A DNA stretch of 64,000 nucleotides from assembly GCA_964017185.1 (NCBI GenBank), contig OZ024879.1:39148383-39212382 (forward strand), in the 5' to 3' direction. The notes beneath the pieces are model-generated. The model did no database searches. It saw only the letters and a list, made by a program, of their open reading frames with translations, and was not told the DNA's origin. The position numbers and the translations under genes are program-made. Source of the DNA: Rugalucina vietnamica (Eukaryota; Mollusca; Bivalvia; Lucinida; Lucinidae). Of this stretch, positions 50,842-62,454 are shown piece after piece. Every line of letters begins with the position of its first letter. Positions within the stretch are counted from its first letter, which is position 1.

Positions 50842-51394
50842 GCCCGGCCCCTCAAGACAGTATCACTGGCTTCTCCGTTAAGTCTCATCAAAGAAATTCG
50901 GATGGATGTTCAGGAGTTAACTCCGTAAATATGAACAACACTGACTCATCTGATGGACAAGTGGCGGACGTCCAAAAACTTCAGAATAAACGGAATAAAG
51001 ACCAAGTAGATCAGATTTAAATATGTCAATTGATGAAATATATGATCATACCATTTGCTTATAAATTATTGGCATTTTAACATTTATTAGCAGGATAAAT
51101 TACAGGCTTTGGGGTTCTAAACCTTTAATTTCAATATATTTTGACTATTTTAGTAATTATGGGCAGTTTAAATTTTATGCTCAGCTGAGTTGACCTTGAA
51201 AAAAGTTTTATTACCTCGGGGACCATCCCCAAGAATTACAATTCTCCCTTAAAATTAAGGAAGACCTTAGTTAAGGTGATGTATTTCAGCTTCAAAAAAG
51301 ATGCAGCTAAGACTAACTGAAACACAAAACACATCACTTCCTGAAGAACATTGCCCAGTAATTACTTGTTGCTACCTATGTCGTTTAACGGCAC

Positions 51395-51967
51395 ATGCTG
51401 AGTGTACTTGTAAGATCATACATGAAGAAAACCAAGGACATTCATAGAGGGTATTGGGGGAATGAGGGCCTCAAACCAGAATTCTGGCCAGAGGCCCTCT
51501 CCTTTAGAGGACCTTCCTCAAACACAGCCATTACTGTTCCACCGCTCAAAGTGGATGAGATTGACAGAGTGCTCCAGAGCTATGAGGCCTGGAGCCAGAA
51601 TGTCCAATGCTTGGAAGAGCTGCATGTAAATTTTGAAATAGCAGCAGATGGAGGAGCCCCAGCCCCAACTTATGATGATCAAACAGATGCTACAACAGTC
51701 ATGGATGAGGAGGTGCCAAATGTGACAGTCGTGGAAGGGGAAAGAGATGCCAGTTCTGGCAGTGAGTCATCCATGGAAGAGAAAATAATGTCTAAGCTGG
51801 AGCAGAAGTTTGTTAAAATGATGGCTAGTGTCATCAAAGCAAATGAAGCAAAATACAGCAAACAAGACAGTTCACCTAAGGACAGTTCACAGAGACAAGA
51901 CAATTCACAGAGGAGACAGTTCACCTCGGAGGTCACTATCTCCTATTCGCTGTTTTGGCTGCAATGA
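51395..51967 (+). CDS. Gag-like main frame, unit 5
   Basis: Identical protein; a short-class unit between two long ones. Confidence 0.6.
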   Translation: MLSVLVRSYMKKTKDIHRGYWGNEGLKPEFWPEALSFRGPSSNTAITVPPLKVDEIDRVLQSYEAWSQNVQCLEELHVNFEIAADGGAPAPTYDDQTDATTVMDEEVPNVTVVEGERDASSGSESSMEEKIMSKLEQKFVKMMASVIKANEAKYSKQDSSPKDSSQRQDNSQRRQFTSEVTISYSLFWLQ

Positions 51968-52076
51968 AGAGGGGCACTACAAGAGGGACTGTCCAAAAAA
52001 GAGAAGGTTTTCCTTTAAATCACTGAAGACAGAGGATGATGATTTAAACTCCGGCGGGTCGGAAACGGAGGCCTAA
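51828..52076 (+). CDS. CCHC frame, unit 5
   Basis: Identical knuckle frame. Confidence 0.6.
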   Translation: MSSKQMKQNTANKTVHLRTVHRDKTIHRGDSSPRRSLSPIRCFGCNEEGHYKRDCPKKRRFSFKSLKTEDDDLNSGGSETEA

Positions 52077-52620
52077 GCCCGGCCCCTCAAGACAGTATCA
52101 CTGGCTTCTCCGTTAAGTCTCATCAAAGAAATTCGGATGGATGTTCAGGAGTTAACTCCGTAAATATGAACAACACTGACTCATCTGATGGACAAGTGGC
52201 GGACGTCCAAAAACTTCGGAATAAAGACCAAGTAGATCAGATTTAAATATGTCAATTGATGAAATATATGATCATACCATTTGCTTATAAATTATTGGCA
52301 TTTTAACATTTATTAGCAGGATAAATTACAGGCTTTGGGGTTCTAAACCTTTAATTTCAATATATTTTGACTATTTTAGTAATTATGGGCAGTTTAAATT
52401 TTATGCTCAGCTGAGTTGACCTTGAAAAAAGTTTTATTACCTCGGGGACCATCCCCAAGAATTACAATTCTCCCTTAAAATTAAGGAAGACCTTAGTTAA
52501 GGTGATGTATTTCAGCTTCAAAAAAGATGCAGCTAAGACTAACTGAAACACAAAACACATCACTTCCTGAAGAACATTGCCCAGTAATTACTTGTTGCTA
52601 CCTATGTCGTTTAACGGCAC

Positions 52621-53193
52621 ATGCTGAGTGTACTTGTAAGATCATACATGAAGAAAACCAAGGACATTCATAGAGGGTATTGGGGGAATGAGGGCCTCAA
52701 ACCAGAATTCTGGCCAGAGGCCCTCTCCTTTAGAGGACCTTCCTCAAACACAGCCATTACTGTTCCACCGCTCAAAGTGGATGAGATTGACAGAGTGCTC
52801 CAGAGCTATGAGGCCTGGAGCCAGAATGTCCAATGCTTGGAAGAGCTGCATGTAAATTTTGAAATAGCAGCAGATGGAGGAGCCCCAGCCCCAACTTATG
52901 ATGATCAAACAGATGCTACAACAGTCATGGATGAGGAGGTGCCAAATGTGACAGTCGTGGAAGGGGAAAGAGATGCCAGTTCTGGCAGTGAGTCATCCAT
53001 GGAAGAGAAAATAATGTCTAAGCTGGAGCAGAAGTTTGTTAAAATGATGGCTAGTGTCATCAAAGCAAATGAAGCAAAATACAGCAAACAAGACAGTTCA
53101 CCTAAGGACAGTTCACAGAGACAAGACAATTCACAGAGGAGACAGTTCACCTCGGAGGTCACTATCTCCTATTCGCTGTTTTGGCTGCAATGA
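52621..53193 (+). CDS. Gag-like main frame, unit 6
   Basis: Identical protein; an isolated 1235-bp unit. Confidence 0.6.
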   Translation: MLSVLVRSYMKKTKDIHRGYWGNEGLKPEFWPEALSFRGPSSNTAITVPPLKVDEIDRVLQSYEAWSQNVQCLEELHVNFEIAADGGAPAPTYDDQTDATTVMDEEVPNVTVVEGERDASSGSESSMEEKIMSKLEQKFVKMMASVIKANEAKYSKQDSSPKDSSQRQDNSQRRQFTSEVTISYSLFWLQ

Positions 53194-53302
53194 AGAGGGG
53201 CACTACAAGAGGGACTGTCCAAAAAAGAGAAGGTTTTCCTTTAAATCACTGAAGACAGAGGATGATGATTTAAACTCCGGCGGGTCGGAAACGGAGGCCT
53301 AA
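53054..53302 (+). CDS. CCHC frame, unit 6
   Basis: Identical knuckle frame. Confidence 0.6.
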   Translation: MSSKQMKQNTANKTVHLRTVHRDKTIHRGDSSPRRSLSPIRCFGCNEEGHYKRDCPKKRRFSFKSLKTEDDDLNSGGSETEA

Positions 53303-53855
53303 GCCCGGCCCCTCAAGACAGTATCACTGGCTTCTCCGTTAAGTCTCATCAAAGAAATTCGGATGGATGTTCAGGAGTTAACTCCGTAAATATGAACAAC
53401 ACTGACTCATCTGATGGACAAGTGGCGGACGTCCAAAAACTTCAGAATAAACGGAATAAAGACCAAGTAGATCAGATTTAAATATGTCAATTGATGAAAT
53501 ATATGATCATACCATTTGCTTATAAATTATTGGCATTTTAACATTTATTAGCAGGATAAATTACAGGCTTTGGGGTTCTAAACCTTTAATTTCAATATAT
53601 TTTGACTATTTTAGTAATTATGGGCAGTTTAAATTTTATGCTCAGCTGAGTTGACCTTGAAAAAAGTTTTATTACCTCGGGGACCATCCCCAAGAATTAC
53701 AATTCTCCCTTAAAATTAAGGAAGACCTTAGTTAAGGTGATGTATTTCAGCTTCAAAAAAGATGCAGCTAAGACTAACTGAAACACAAAACACATCACTT
53801 CCTGAAGAACATTGCCCAGTAATTACTTGTTGCTACCTATGTCGTTTAACGGCAC

Positions 53856-54428
53856 ATGCTGAGTGTACTTGTAAGATCATACATGAAGAAAACCAAGGAC
53901 ATTCATAGAGGGTATTGGGGGAATGAGGGCCTCAAACCAGAATTCTGGCCAGAGGCCCTCTCCTTTAGAGGACCTTCCTCAAACACAGCCATTACTGTTC
54001 CACCGCTCAAAGTGGATGAGATTGACAGAGTGCTCCAGAGCTATGAGGCCTGGAGCCAGAATGTCCAATGCTTGGAAGAGCTGCATGTAAATTTTGAAAT
54101 AGCAGCAGATGGAGGAGCCCCAGCCCCAACTTATGATGATCAAACAGATGCTACAACAGTCATGGATGAGGAGGTGCCAAATGTGACAGTCGTGGAAGGG
54201 GAAAGAGATGCCAGTTCTGGCAGTGAGTCATCCATGGAAGAGAAAATAATGTCTAAGCTGGAGCAGAAGTTTGTTAAAATGATGGCTAGTGTCATCAAAG
54301 CAAATGAAGCAAAATACAGCAAACAAGACAGTTCACCTAAGGACAGTTCACAGAGACAAGACAATTCACAGAGGAGACAGTTCACCTCGGAGGTCACTAT
54401 CTCCTATTCGCTGTTTTGGCTGCAATGA
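53856..54428 (+). CDS. Gag-like main frame, unit 7
   Basis: Identical protein; the first of five consecutive short-class units. Confidence 0.6.
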   Translation: MLSVLVRSYMKKTKDIHRGYWGNEGLKPEFWPEALSFRGPSSNTAITVPPLKVDEIDRVLQSYEAWSQNVQCLEELHVNFEIAADGGAPAPTYDDQTDATTVMDEEVPNVTVVEGERDASSGSESSMEEKIMSKLEQKFVKMMASVIKANEAKYSKQDSSPKDSSQRQDNSQRRQFTSEVTISYSLFWLQ

Positions 54429-54537
54429 AGAGGGGCACTACAAGAGGGACTGTCCAAAAAAGAGAAGGTTTTCCTTTAAATCACTGAAGACAGAGGATGA
54501 TGATTTAAACTCCGGCGGGTCGGAAACGGAGGCCTAA
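54289..54537 (+). CDS. CCHC frame, unit 7
   Basis: Identical knuckle frame. Confidence 0.6.
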   Translation: MSSKQMKQNTANKTVHLRTVHRDKTIHRGDSSPRRSLSPIRCFGCNEEGHYKRDCPKKRRFSFKSLKTEDDDLNSGGSETEA

Positions 54538-55081
54538 GCCCGGCCCCTCAAGACAGTATCACTGGCTTCTCCGTTAAGTCTCATCAAAGAAATTCGGATG
54601 GATGTTCAGGAGTTAACTCCGTAAATATGAACAACACTGACTCATCTGATGGACAAGTGGCGGACGTCCAAAAACTTCGGAATAAAGACCAAGTAGATCA
54701 GATTTAAATATGTCAATTGATGAAATATATGATCATACCATTTGCTTATAAATTATTGGCATTTTAACATTTATTAGCAGGATAAATTACAGGCTTTGGG
54801 GTTCTAAACCTTTAATTTCAATATATTTTGACTATTTTAGTAATTATGGGCAGTTTAAATTTTATGCTCAGCTGAGTTGACCTTGAAAAAAGTTTTATTA
54901 CCTCGGGGACCATCCCCAAGAATTACAATTCTCCCTTAAAATTAAGGAAGACCTTAGTTAAGGTGATGTATTTCAGCTTCAAAAAAGATGCAGCTAAGAC
55001 TAACTGAAACACAAAACACATCACTTCCTGAAGAACATTGCCCAGTAATTACTTGTTGCTACCTATGTCGTTTAACGGCAC

Positions 55082-55654
55082 ATGCTGAGTGTACTTGTAA
55101 GATCATACATGAAGAAAACCAAGGACATTCATAGAGGGTATTGGGGGAATGAGGGCCTCAAACCAGAATTCTGGCCAGAGGCCCTCTCCTTTAGAGGACC
55201 TTCCTCAAACACAGCCATTACTGTTCCACCGCTCAAAGTGGATGAGATTGACAGAGTGCTCCAGAGCTATGAGGCCTGGAGCCAGAATGTCCAATGCTTG
55301 GAAGAGCTGCATGTAAATTTTGAAATAGCAGCAGATGGAGGAGCCCCAGCCCCAACTTATGATGATCAAACAGATGCTACAACAGTCATGGATGAGGAGG
55401 TGCCAAATGTGACAGTCGTGGAAGGGGAAAGAGATGCCAGTTCTGGCAGTGAGTCATCCATGGAAGAGAAAATAATGTCTAAGCTGGAGCAGAAGTTTGT
55501 TAAAATGATGGCTAGTGTCATCAAAGCAAATGAAGCAAAATACAGCAAACAAGACAGTTCACCTAAGGACAGTTCACAGAGACAAGACAATTCACAGAGG
55601 AGACAGTTCACCTCGGAGGTCACTATCTCCTATTCGCTGTTTTGGCTGCAATGA
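55082..55654 (+). CDS. Gag-like main frame, unit 8
   Basis: Identical protein; short class. Confidence 0.6.
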   Translation: MLSVLVRSYMKKTKDIHRGYWGNEGLKPEFWPEALSFRGPSSNTAITVPPLKVDEIDRVLQSYEAWSQNVQCLEELHVNFEIAADGGAPAPTYDDQTDATTVMDEEVPNVTVVEGERDASSGSESSMEEKIMSKLEQKFVKMMASVIKANEAKYSKQDSSPKDSSQRQDNSQRRQFTSEVTISYSLFWLQ

Positions 55655-55763
55655 AGAGGGGCACTACAAGAGGGACTGTCCAAAAAAGAGAAGGTTTTCC
55701 TTTAAATCACTGAAGACAGAGGATGATGATTTAAACTCCGGCGGGTCGGAAACGGAGGCCTAA
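55515..55763 (+). CDS. CCHC frame, unit 8
   Basis: Identical knuckle frame. Confidence 0.6.
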   Translation: MSSKQMKQNTANKTVHLRTVHRDKTIHRGDSSPRRSLSPIRCFGCNEEGHYKRDCPKKRRFSFKSLKTEDDDLNSGGSETEA

Positions 55764-56307
55764 GCCCGGCCCCTCAAGACAGTATCACTGGCTTCTCCGT
55801 TAAGTCTCATCAAAGAAATTCGGATGGATGTTCAGGAGTTAACTCCGTAAATATGAACAACACTGACTCATCTGATGGACAAGTGGCGGACGTCCAAAAA
55901 CTTCGGAATAAAGACCAAGTAGATCAGATTTAAATATGTCAATTGATGAAATATATGATCATACCATTTGCTTATAAATTATTGGCATTTTAACATTTAT
56001 TAGCAGGATAAATTACAGGCTTTGGGGTTCTAAACCTTTAATTTCAATATATTTTGACTATTTTAGTAATTATGGGCAGTTTAAATTTTATGCTCAGCTG
56101 AGTTGACCTTGAAAAAAGTTTTATTACCTCGGGGACCATCCCCAAGAATTACAATTCTCCCTTAAAATTAAGGAAGACCTTAGTTAAGGTGATGTATTTC
56201 AGCTTCAAAAAAGATGCAGCTAAGACTAACTGAAACACAAAACACATCACTTCCTGAAGAACATTGCCCAGTAATTACTTGTTGCTACCTATGTCGTTTA
56301 ACGGCAC

Positions 56308-56880
56308 ATGCTGAGTGTACTTGTAAGATCATACATGAAGAAAACCAAGGACATTCATAGAGGGTATTGGGGGAATGAGGGCCTCAAACCAGAATTCTGG
56401 CCAGAGGCCCTCTCCTTTAGAGGACCTTCCTCAAACACAGCCATTACTGTTCCACCGCTCAAAGTGGATGAGATTGACAGAGTGCTCCAGAGCTATGAGG
56501 CCTGGAGCCAGAATGTCCAATGCTTGGAAGAGCTGCATGTAAATTTTGAAATAGCAGCAGATGGAGGAGCCCCAGCCCCAACTTATGATGATCAAACAGA
56601 TGCTACAACAGTCATGGATGAGGAGGTGCCAAATGTGACAGTCGTGGAAGGGGAAAGAGATGCCAGTTCTGGCAGTGAGTCATCCATGGAAGAGAAAATA
56701 ATGTCTAAGCTGGAGCAGAAGTTTGTTAAAATGATGGCTAGTGTCATCAAAGCAAATGAAGCAAAATACAGCAAACAAGACAGTTCACCTAAGGACAGTT
56801 CACAGAGACAAGACAATTCACAGAGGAGACAGTTCACCTCGGAGGTCACTATCTCCTATTCGCTGTTTTGGCTGCAATGA
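56308..56880 (+). CDS. Gag-like main frame, unit 9
   Basis: Identical protein; short class. Confidence 0.6.
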   Translation: MLSVLVRSYMKKTKDIHRGYWGNEGLKPEFWPEALSFRGPSSNTAITVPPLKVDEIDRVLQSYEAWSQNVQCLEELHVNFEIAADGGAPAPTYDDQTDATTVMDEEVPNVTVVEGERDASSGSESSMEEKIMSKLEQKFVKMMASVIKANEAKYSKQDSSPKDSSQRQDNSQRRQFTSEVTISYSLFWLQ

Positions 56881-56989
56881 AGAGGGGCACTACAAGAGGG
56901 ACTGTCCAAAAAAGAGAAGGTTTTCCTTTAAATCACTGAAGACAGAGGATGATGATTTAAACTCCGGCGGGTCGGAAACGGAGGCCTAA
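56741..56989 (+). CDS. CCHC frame, unit 9
   Basis: Identical knuckle frame. Confidence 0.6.
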   Translation: MSSKQMKQNTANKTVHLRTVHRDKTIHRGDSSPRRSLSPIRCFGCNEEGHYKRDCPKKRRFSFKSLKTEDDDLNSGGSETEA

Positions 56990-57533
56990 GCCCGGCCCCT
57001 CAAGACAGTATCACTGGCTTCTCCGTTAAGTCTCATCAAAGAAATTCGGATGGATGTTCAGGAGTTAACTCCGTAAATATGAACAACACTGACTCATCTG
57101 ATGGACAAGTGGCGGACGTCCAAAAACTTCGGAATAAAGACCAAGTAGATCAGATTTAAATATGTCAATTGATGAAATATATGATCATACCATTTGCTTA
57201 TAAATTATTGGCATTTTAACATTTATTAGCAGGATAAATTACAGGCTTTGGGGTTCTAAACCTTTAATTTCAATATATTTTGACTATTTTAGTAATTATG
57301 GGCAGTTTAAATTTTATGCTCAGCTGAGTTGACCTTGAAAAAAGTTTTATTACCTCGGGGACCATCCCCAAGAATTACAATTCTCCCTTAAAATTAAGGA
57401 AGACCTTAGTTAAGGTGATGTATTTCAGCTTCAAAAAAGATGCAGCTAAGACTAACTGAAACACAAAACACATCACTTCCTGAAGAACATTGCCCAGTAA
57501 TTACTTGTTGCTACCTATGTCGTTTAACGGCAC

Positions 57534-58106
57534 ATGCTGAGTGTACTTGTAAGATCATACATGAAGAAAACCAAGGACATTCATAGAGGGTATTGGGGGA
57601 ATGAGGGCCTCAAACCAGAATTCTGGCCAGAGGCCCTCTCCTTTAGAGGACCTTCCTCAAACACAGCCATTACTGTTCCACCGCTCAAAGTGGATGAGAT
57701 TGACAGAGTGCTCCAGAGCTATGAGGCCTGGAGCCAGAATGTCCAATGCTTGGAAGAGCTGCATGTAAATTTTGAAATAGCAGCAGATGGAGGAGCCCCA
57801 GCCCCAACTTATGATGATCAAACAGATGCTACAACAGTCATGGATGAGGAGGTGCCAAATGTGACAGTCGTGGAAGGGGAAAGAGATGCCAGTTCTGGCA
57901 GTGAGTCATCCATGGAAGAGAAAATAATGTCTAAGCTGGAGCAGAAGTTTGTTAAAATGATGGCTAGTGTCATCAAAGCAAATGAAGCAAAATACAGCAA
58001 ACAAGACAGTTCACCTAAGGACAGTTCACAGAGACAAGACAATTCACAGAGGAGACAGTTCACCTCGGAGGTCACTATCTCCTATTCGCTGTTTTGGCTG
58101 CAATGA
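57534..58106 (+). CDS. Gag-like main frame, unit 10
   Basis: Identical protein; short class. Confidence 0.6.
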   Translation: MLSVLVRSYMKKTKDIHRGYWGNEGLKPEFWPEALSFRGPSSNTAITVPPLKVDEIDRVLQSYEAWSQNVQCLEELHVNFEIAADGGAPAPTYDDQTDATTVMDEEVPNVTVVEGERDASSGSESSMEEKIMSKLEQKFVKMMASVIKANEAKYSKQDSSPKDSSQRQDNSQRRQFTSEVTISYSLFWLQ

Positions 58107-58215
58107 AGAGGGGCACTACAAGAGGGACTGTCCAAAAAAGAGAAGGTTTTCCTTTAAATCACTGAAGACAGAGGATGATGATTTAAACTCCGGCGGGTCG
58201 GAAACGGAGGCCTAA
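57967..58215 (+). CDS. CCHC frame, unit 10
   Basis: Identical knuckle frame. Confidence 0.6.
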   Translation: MSSKQMKQNTANKTVHLRTVHRDKTIHRGDSSPRRSLSPIRCFGCNEEGHYKRDCPKKRRFSFKSLKTEDDDLNSGGSETEA

Positions 58216-58759
58216 GCCCGGCCCCTCAAGACAGTATCACTGGCTTCTCCGTTAAGTCTCATCAAAGAAATTCGGATGGATGTTCAGGAGTTAACTCCGT
58301 AAATATGAACAACACTGACTCATCTGATGGACAAGTGGCGGACGTCCAAAAACTTCGGAATAAAGACCAAGTAGATCAGATTTAAATATGTCAATTGATG
58401 AAATATATGATCATACCATTTGCTTATAAATTATTGGCATTTTAACATTTATTAGCAGGATAAATTACAGGCTTTGGGGTTCTAAACCTTTAATTTCAAT
58501 ATATTTTGACTATTTTAGTAATTATGGGCAGTTTAAATTTTATGCTCAGCTGAGTTGACCTTGAAAAAAGTTTTATTACCTCGGGGACCATCCCCAAGAA
58601 TTACAATTCTCCCTTAAAATTAAGGAAGACCTTAGTTAAGGTGATGTATTTCAGCTTCAAAAAAGATGCAGCTAAGACTAACTGAAACACAAAACACATC
58701 ACTTCCTGAAGAACATTGCCCAGTAATTACTTGTTGCTACCTATGTCGTTTAACGGCAC

Positions 58760-59332
58760 ATGCTGAGTGTACTTGTAAGATCATACATGAAGAAAACCAA
58801 GGACATTCATAGAGGGTATTGGGGGAATGAGGGCCTCAAACCAGAATTCTGGCCAGAGGCCCTCTCCTTTAGAGGACCTTCCTCAAACACAGCCATTACT
58901 GTTCCACCGCTCAAAGTGGATGAGATTGACAGAGTGCTCCAGAGCTATGAGGCCTGGAGCCAGAATGTCCAATGCTTGGAAGAGCTGCATGTAAATTTTG
59001 AAATAGCAGCAGATGGAGGAGCCCCAGCCCCAACTTATGATGATCAAACAGATGCTACAACAGTCATGGATGAGGAGGTGCCAAATGTGACAGTCGTGGA
59101 AGGGGAAAGAGATGCCAGTTCTGGCAGTGAGTCATCCATGGAAGAGAAAATAATGTCTAAGCTGGAGCAGAAGTTTGTTAAAATGATGGCTAGTGTCATC
59201 AAAGCAAATGAAGCAAAATACAGCAAACAAGACAGTTCACCTAAGGACAGTTCACAGAGACAAGACAATTCACAGAGGAGACAGTTCACCTCGGAGGTCA
59301 CTATCTCCTATTCGCTGTTTTGGCTGCAATGA
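58760..59332 (+). CDS. Gag-like main frame, unit 11
   Basis: Identical protein; the last of the five short-class units. Confidence 0.6.
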   Translation: MLSVLVRSYMKKTKDIHRGYWGNEGLKPEFWPEALSFRGPSSNTAITVPPLKVDEIDRVLQSYEAWSQNVQCLEELHVNFEIAADGGAPAPTYDDQTDATTVMDEEVPNVTVVEGERDASSGSESSMEEKIMSKLEQKFVKMMASVIKANEAKYSKQDSSPKDSSQRQDNSQRRQFTSEVTISYSLFWLQ

Positions 59333-59441
59333 AGAGGGGCACTACAAGAGGGACTGTCCAAAAAAGAGAAGGTTTTCCTTTAAATCACTGAAGACAGAGG
59401 ATGATGATTTAAACTCCGGCGAGTCGGAAACGGAGGCCTAA
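59193..59441 (+). CDS. CCHC frame, unit 11, Gly-to-Glu variant
   Basis: One base differs (GGG to GAG near 59421), changing the second Gly after NSG to Glu in the acidic end; the knuckle is unchanged. Confidence 0.6.
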   Translation: MSSKQMKQNTANKTVHLRTVHRDKTIHRGDSSPRRSLSPIRCFGCNEEGHYKRDCPKKRRFSFKSLKTEDDDLNSGESETEA

Positions 59442-59985
59442 GCCCGGCCCCTCAAGACAGTATCACTGGCTTCTCCGTTAAGTCTCATCAAAGAAATTCG
59501 GATGGATGTTCAGGAGTTAACTCCGTAAATATGAACAACACTGACTCATCTGATGGACAAGTGGCGGACGTCCAAAAACTTCGGAATAAAGACCAAGTAG
59601 ATCAGATTTAAATATGTCAATTGATGAAATATATGATCATACCATTTGCTTATAAATTATTGGCATTTTAACATTTATTAGCAGGATAAATTACAGGCTT
59701 TGGGGTTCTAAACCTTTAATTTCAATATATTTTGACTATTTTAGTAATTATGGGCAGTTTAAATTTTATGCTCAGCTGAGTTGACCTTGAAAAAAGTTTT
59801 ATTACCTCGGGGACCATCCCCAAGAATTACAATTCTCCCTTAAAATTAAGGAAGACCTTAGTTAAGGTGATGTATTTCAGCTTCAAAAAAGATGCAGCTA
59901 AGACTAACTGAAACACAAAACACATCACTTCCTGAAGAACATTGCCCAGTAATTACTTGTTGCTACCTATGTCGTTTAACGGCAC

Positions 59986-60558
59986 ATGCTGAGTGTACTT
60001 GTAAGATCATACATGAAGAAAACCAAGGACATTCATAGAGGGTATTGGGGGAATGAGGGCCTCAAACCAGAATTCTGGCCAGAGGCCCTCTCCTTTAGAG
60101 GACCTTCCTCAAACACAGCCATTACTGTTCCACCGCTCAAAGTGGATGAGATTGACAGAGTGCTCCAGAGCTATGAGGCCTGGAGCCAGAATGTCCAATG
60201 CTTGGAAGAGCTGCATGTAAATTTTGAAATAGCAGCAGATGGAGGAGCCCCAGCCCCAACTTATGATGATCAAACAGATGCTACAACAGTCATGGATGAG
60301 GAGGTGCCAAATGTGACAGTCGTGGAAGGGGAAAGAGATGCCAGTTCTGGCAGTGAGTCATCCATGGAAGAGAAAATAATGTCTAAGCTGGAGCAGAAGT
60401 TTGTTAAAATGATGGCTAGTGTCATCAAAGCAAATGAAGCAAAATACAGCAAACAAGACAGTTCACCTAAGGACAGTTCACAGAGACAAGACAATTCACA
60501 GAGGAGACAGTTCACCTCGGAGGTCACTATCTCCTATTCGCTGTTTTGGCTGCAATGA
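59986..60558 (+). CDS. Gag-like main frame, unit 12
   Basis: Identical protein; long class resumes. Confidence 0.6.
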   Translation: MLSVLVRSYMKKTKDIHRGYWGNEGLKPEFWPEALSFRGPSSNTAITVPPLKVDEIDRVLQSYEAWSQNVQCLEELHVNFEIAADGGAPAPTYDDQTDATTVMDEEVPNVTVVEGERDASSGSESSMEEKIMSKLEQKFVKMMASVIKANEAKYSKQDSSPKDSSQRQDNSQRRQFTSEVTISYSLFWLQ

Positions 60559-60667
60559 AGAGGGGCACTACAAGAGGGACTGTCCAAAAAAGAGAAGGTT
60601 TTCCTTTAAATCACTGAAGACAGAGGATGATGATTTAAACTCCGGCGGGTCGGAAACGGAGGCCTAA
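60419..60667 (+). CDS. CCHC frame, unit 12
   Basis: Identical knuckle frame. Confidence 0.6.
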   Translation: MSSKQMKQNTANKTVHLRTVHRDKTIHRGDSSPRRSLSPIRCFGCNEEGHYKRDCPKKRRFSFKSLKTEDDDLNSGGSETEA

Positions 60668-61220
60668 GCCCGGCCCCTCAAGACAGTATCACTGGCTTCT
60701 CCGTTAAGTCTCATCAAAGAAATTCGGATGGATGTTCAGGAGTTAACTCCGTAAATATGAACAACACTGACTCATCTGATGGACAAGTGGCGGACGTCCA
60801 AAAACTTCAGAATAAACGGAATAAAGACCAAGTAGATCAGATTTAAATATGTCAATTGATGAAATATATGATCATACCATTTGCTTATAAATTATTGGCA
60901 TTTTAACATTTATTAGCAGGATAAATTACAGGCTTTGGGGTTCTAAACCTTTAATTTCAATATATTTTGACTATTTTAGTAATTATGGGCAGTTTAAATT
61001 TTATGCTCAGCTGAGTTGACCTTGAAAAAAGTTTTATTACCTCGGGGACCATCCCCAAGAATTACAATTCTCCCTTAAAATTAAGGAAGACCTTAGTTAA
61101 GGTGATGTATTTCAGCTTCAAAAAAGATGCAGCTAAGACTAACTGAAACACAAAACACATCACTTCCTGAAGAACATTGCCCAGTAATTACTTGTTGCTA
61201 CCTATGTCGTTTAACGGCAC

Positions 61221-61793
61221 ATGCTGAGTGTACTTGTAAGATCATACATGAAGAAAACCAAGGACATTCATAGAGGGTATTGGGGGAATGAGGGCCTCAA
61301 ACCAGAATTCTGGCCAGAGGCCCTCTCCTTTAGAGGACCTTCCTCAAACACAGCCATTACTGTTCCACCGCTCAAAGTGGATGAGATTGACAGAGTGCTC
61401 CAGAGCTATGAGGCCTGGAGCCAGAATGTCCAATGCTTGGAAGAGCTGCATGTAAATTTTGAAATAGCAGCAGATGGAGGAGCCCCAGCCCCAACTTATG
61501 ATGATCAAACAGATGCTACAACAGTCATGGATGAGGAGGTGCCAAATGTGACAGTCGTGGAAGGGGAAAGAGATGCCAGTTCTGGCAGTGAGTCATCCAT
61601 GGAAGAGAAAATAATGTCTAAGCTGGAGCAGAAGTTTGTTAAAATGATGGCTAGTGTCATCAAAGCAAATGAAGCAAAATACAGCAAACAAGACAGTTCA
61701 CCTAAGGACAGTTCACAGAGACAAGACAATTCACAGAGGAGACAGTTCACCTCGGAGGTCACTATCTCCTATTCGCTGTTTTGGCTGCAATGA
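61221..61793 (+). CDS. Gag-like main frame, unit 13
   Basis: Identical protein; long class with one A fewer in the spacer A run at about 62357. Confidence 0.6.
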   Translation: MLSVLVRSYMKKTKDIHRGYWGNEGLKPEFWPEALSFRGPSSNTAITVPPLKVDEIDRVLQSYEAWSQNVQCLEELHVNFEIAADGGAPAPTYDDQTDATTVMDEEVPNVTVVEGERDASSGSESSMEEKIMSKLEQKFVKMMASVIKANEAKYSKQDSSPKDSSQRQDNSQRRQFTSEVTISYSLFWLQ

Positions 61794-61902
61794 AGAGGGG
61801 CACTACAAGAGGGACTGTCCAAAAAAGAGAAGGTTTTCCTTTAAATCACTGAAGACAGAGGATGATGATTTAAACTCCGGCGGGTCGGAAACGGAGGCCT
61901 AA
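61654..61902 (+). CDS. CCHC frame, unit 13
   Basis: Identical knuckle frame. Confidence 0.6.
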   Translation: MSSKQMKQNTANKTVHLRTVHRDKTIHRGDSSPRRSLSPIRCFGCNEEGHYKRDCPKKRRFSFKSLKTEDDDLNSGGSETEA

Positions 61903-62454
61903 GCCCGGCCCCTCAAGACAGTATCACTGGCTTCTCCGTTAAGTCTCATCAAAGAAATTCGGATGGATGTTCAGGAGTTAACTCCGTAAATATGAACAAC
62001 ACTGACTCATCTGATGGACAAGTGGCGGACGTCCAAAAACTTCAGAATAAACGGAATAAAGACCAAGTAGATCAGATTTAAATATGTCAATTGATGAAAT
62101 ATATGATCATACCATTTGCTTATAAATTATTGGCATTTTAACATTTATTAGCAGGATAAATTACAGGCTTTGGGGTTCTAAACCTTTAATTTCAATATAT
62201 TTTGACTATTTTAGTAATTATGGGCAGTTTAAATTTTATGCTCAGCTGAGTTGACCTTGAAAAAAGTTTTATTACCTCGGGGACCATCCCCAAGAATTAC
62301 AATTCTCCCTTAAAATTAAGGAAGACCTTAGTTAAGGTGATGTATTTCAGCTTCAAAAAGATGCAGCTAAGACTAACTGAAACACAAAACACATCACTTC
62401 CTGAAGAACATTGCCCAGTAATTACTTGTTGCTACCTATGTCGTTTAACGGCAC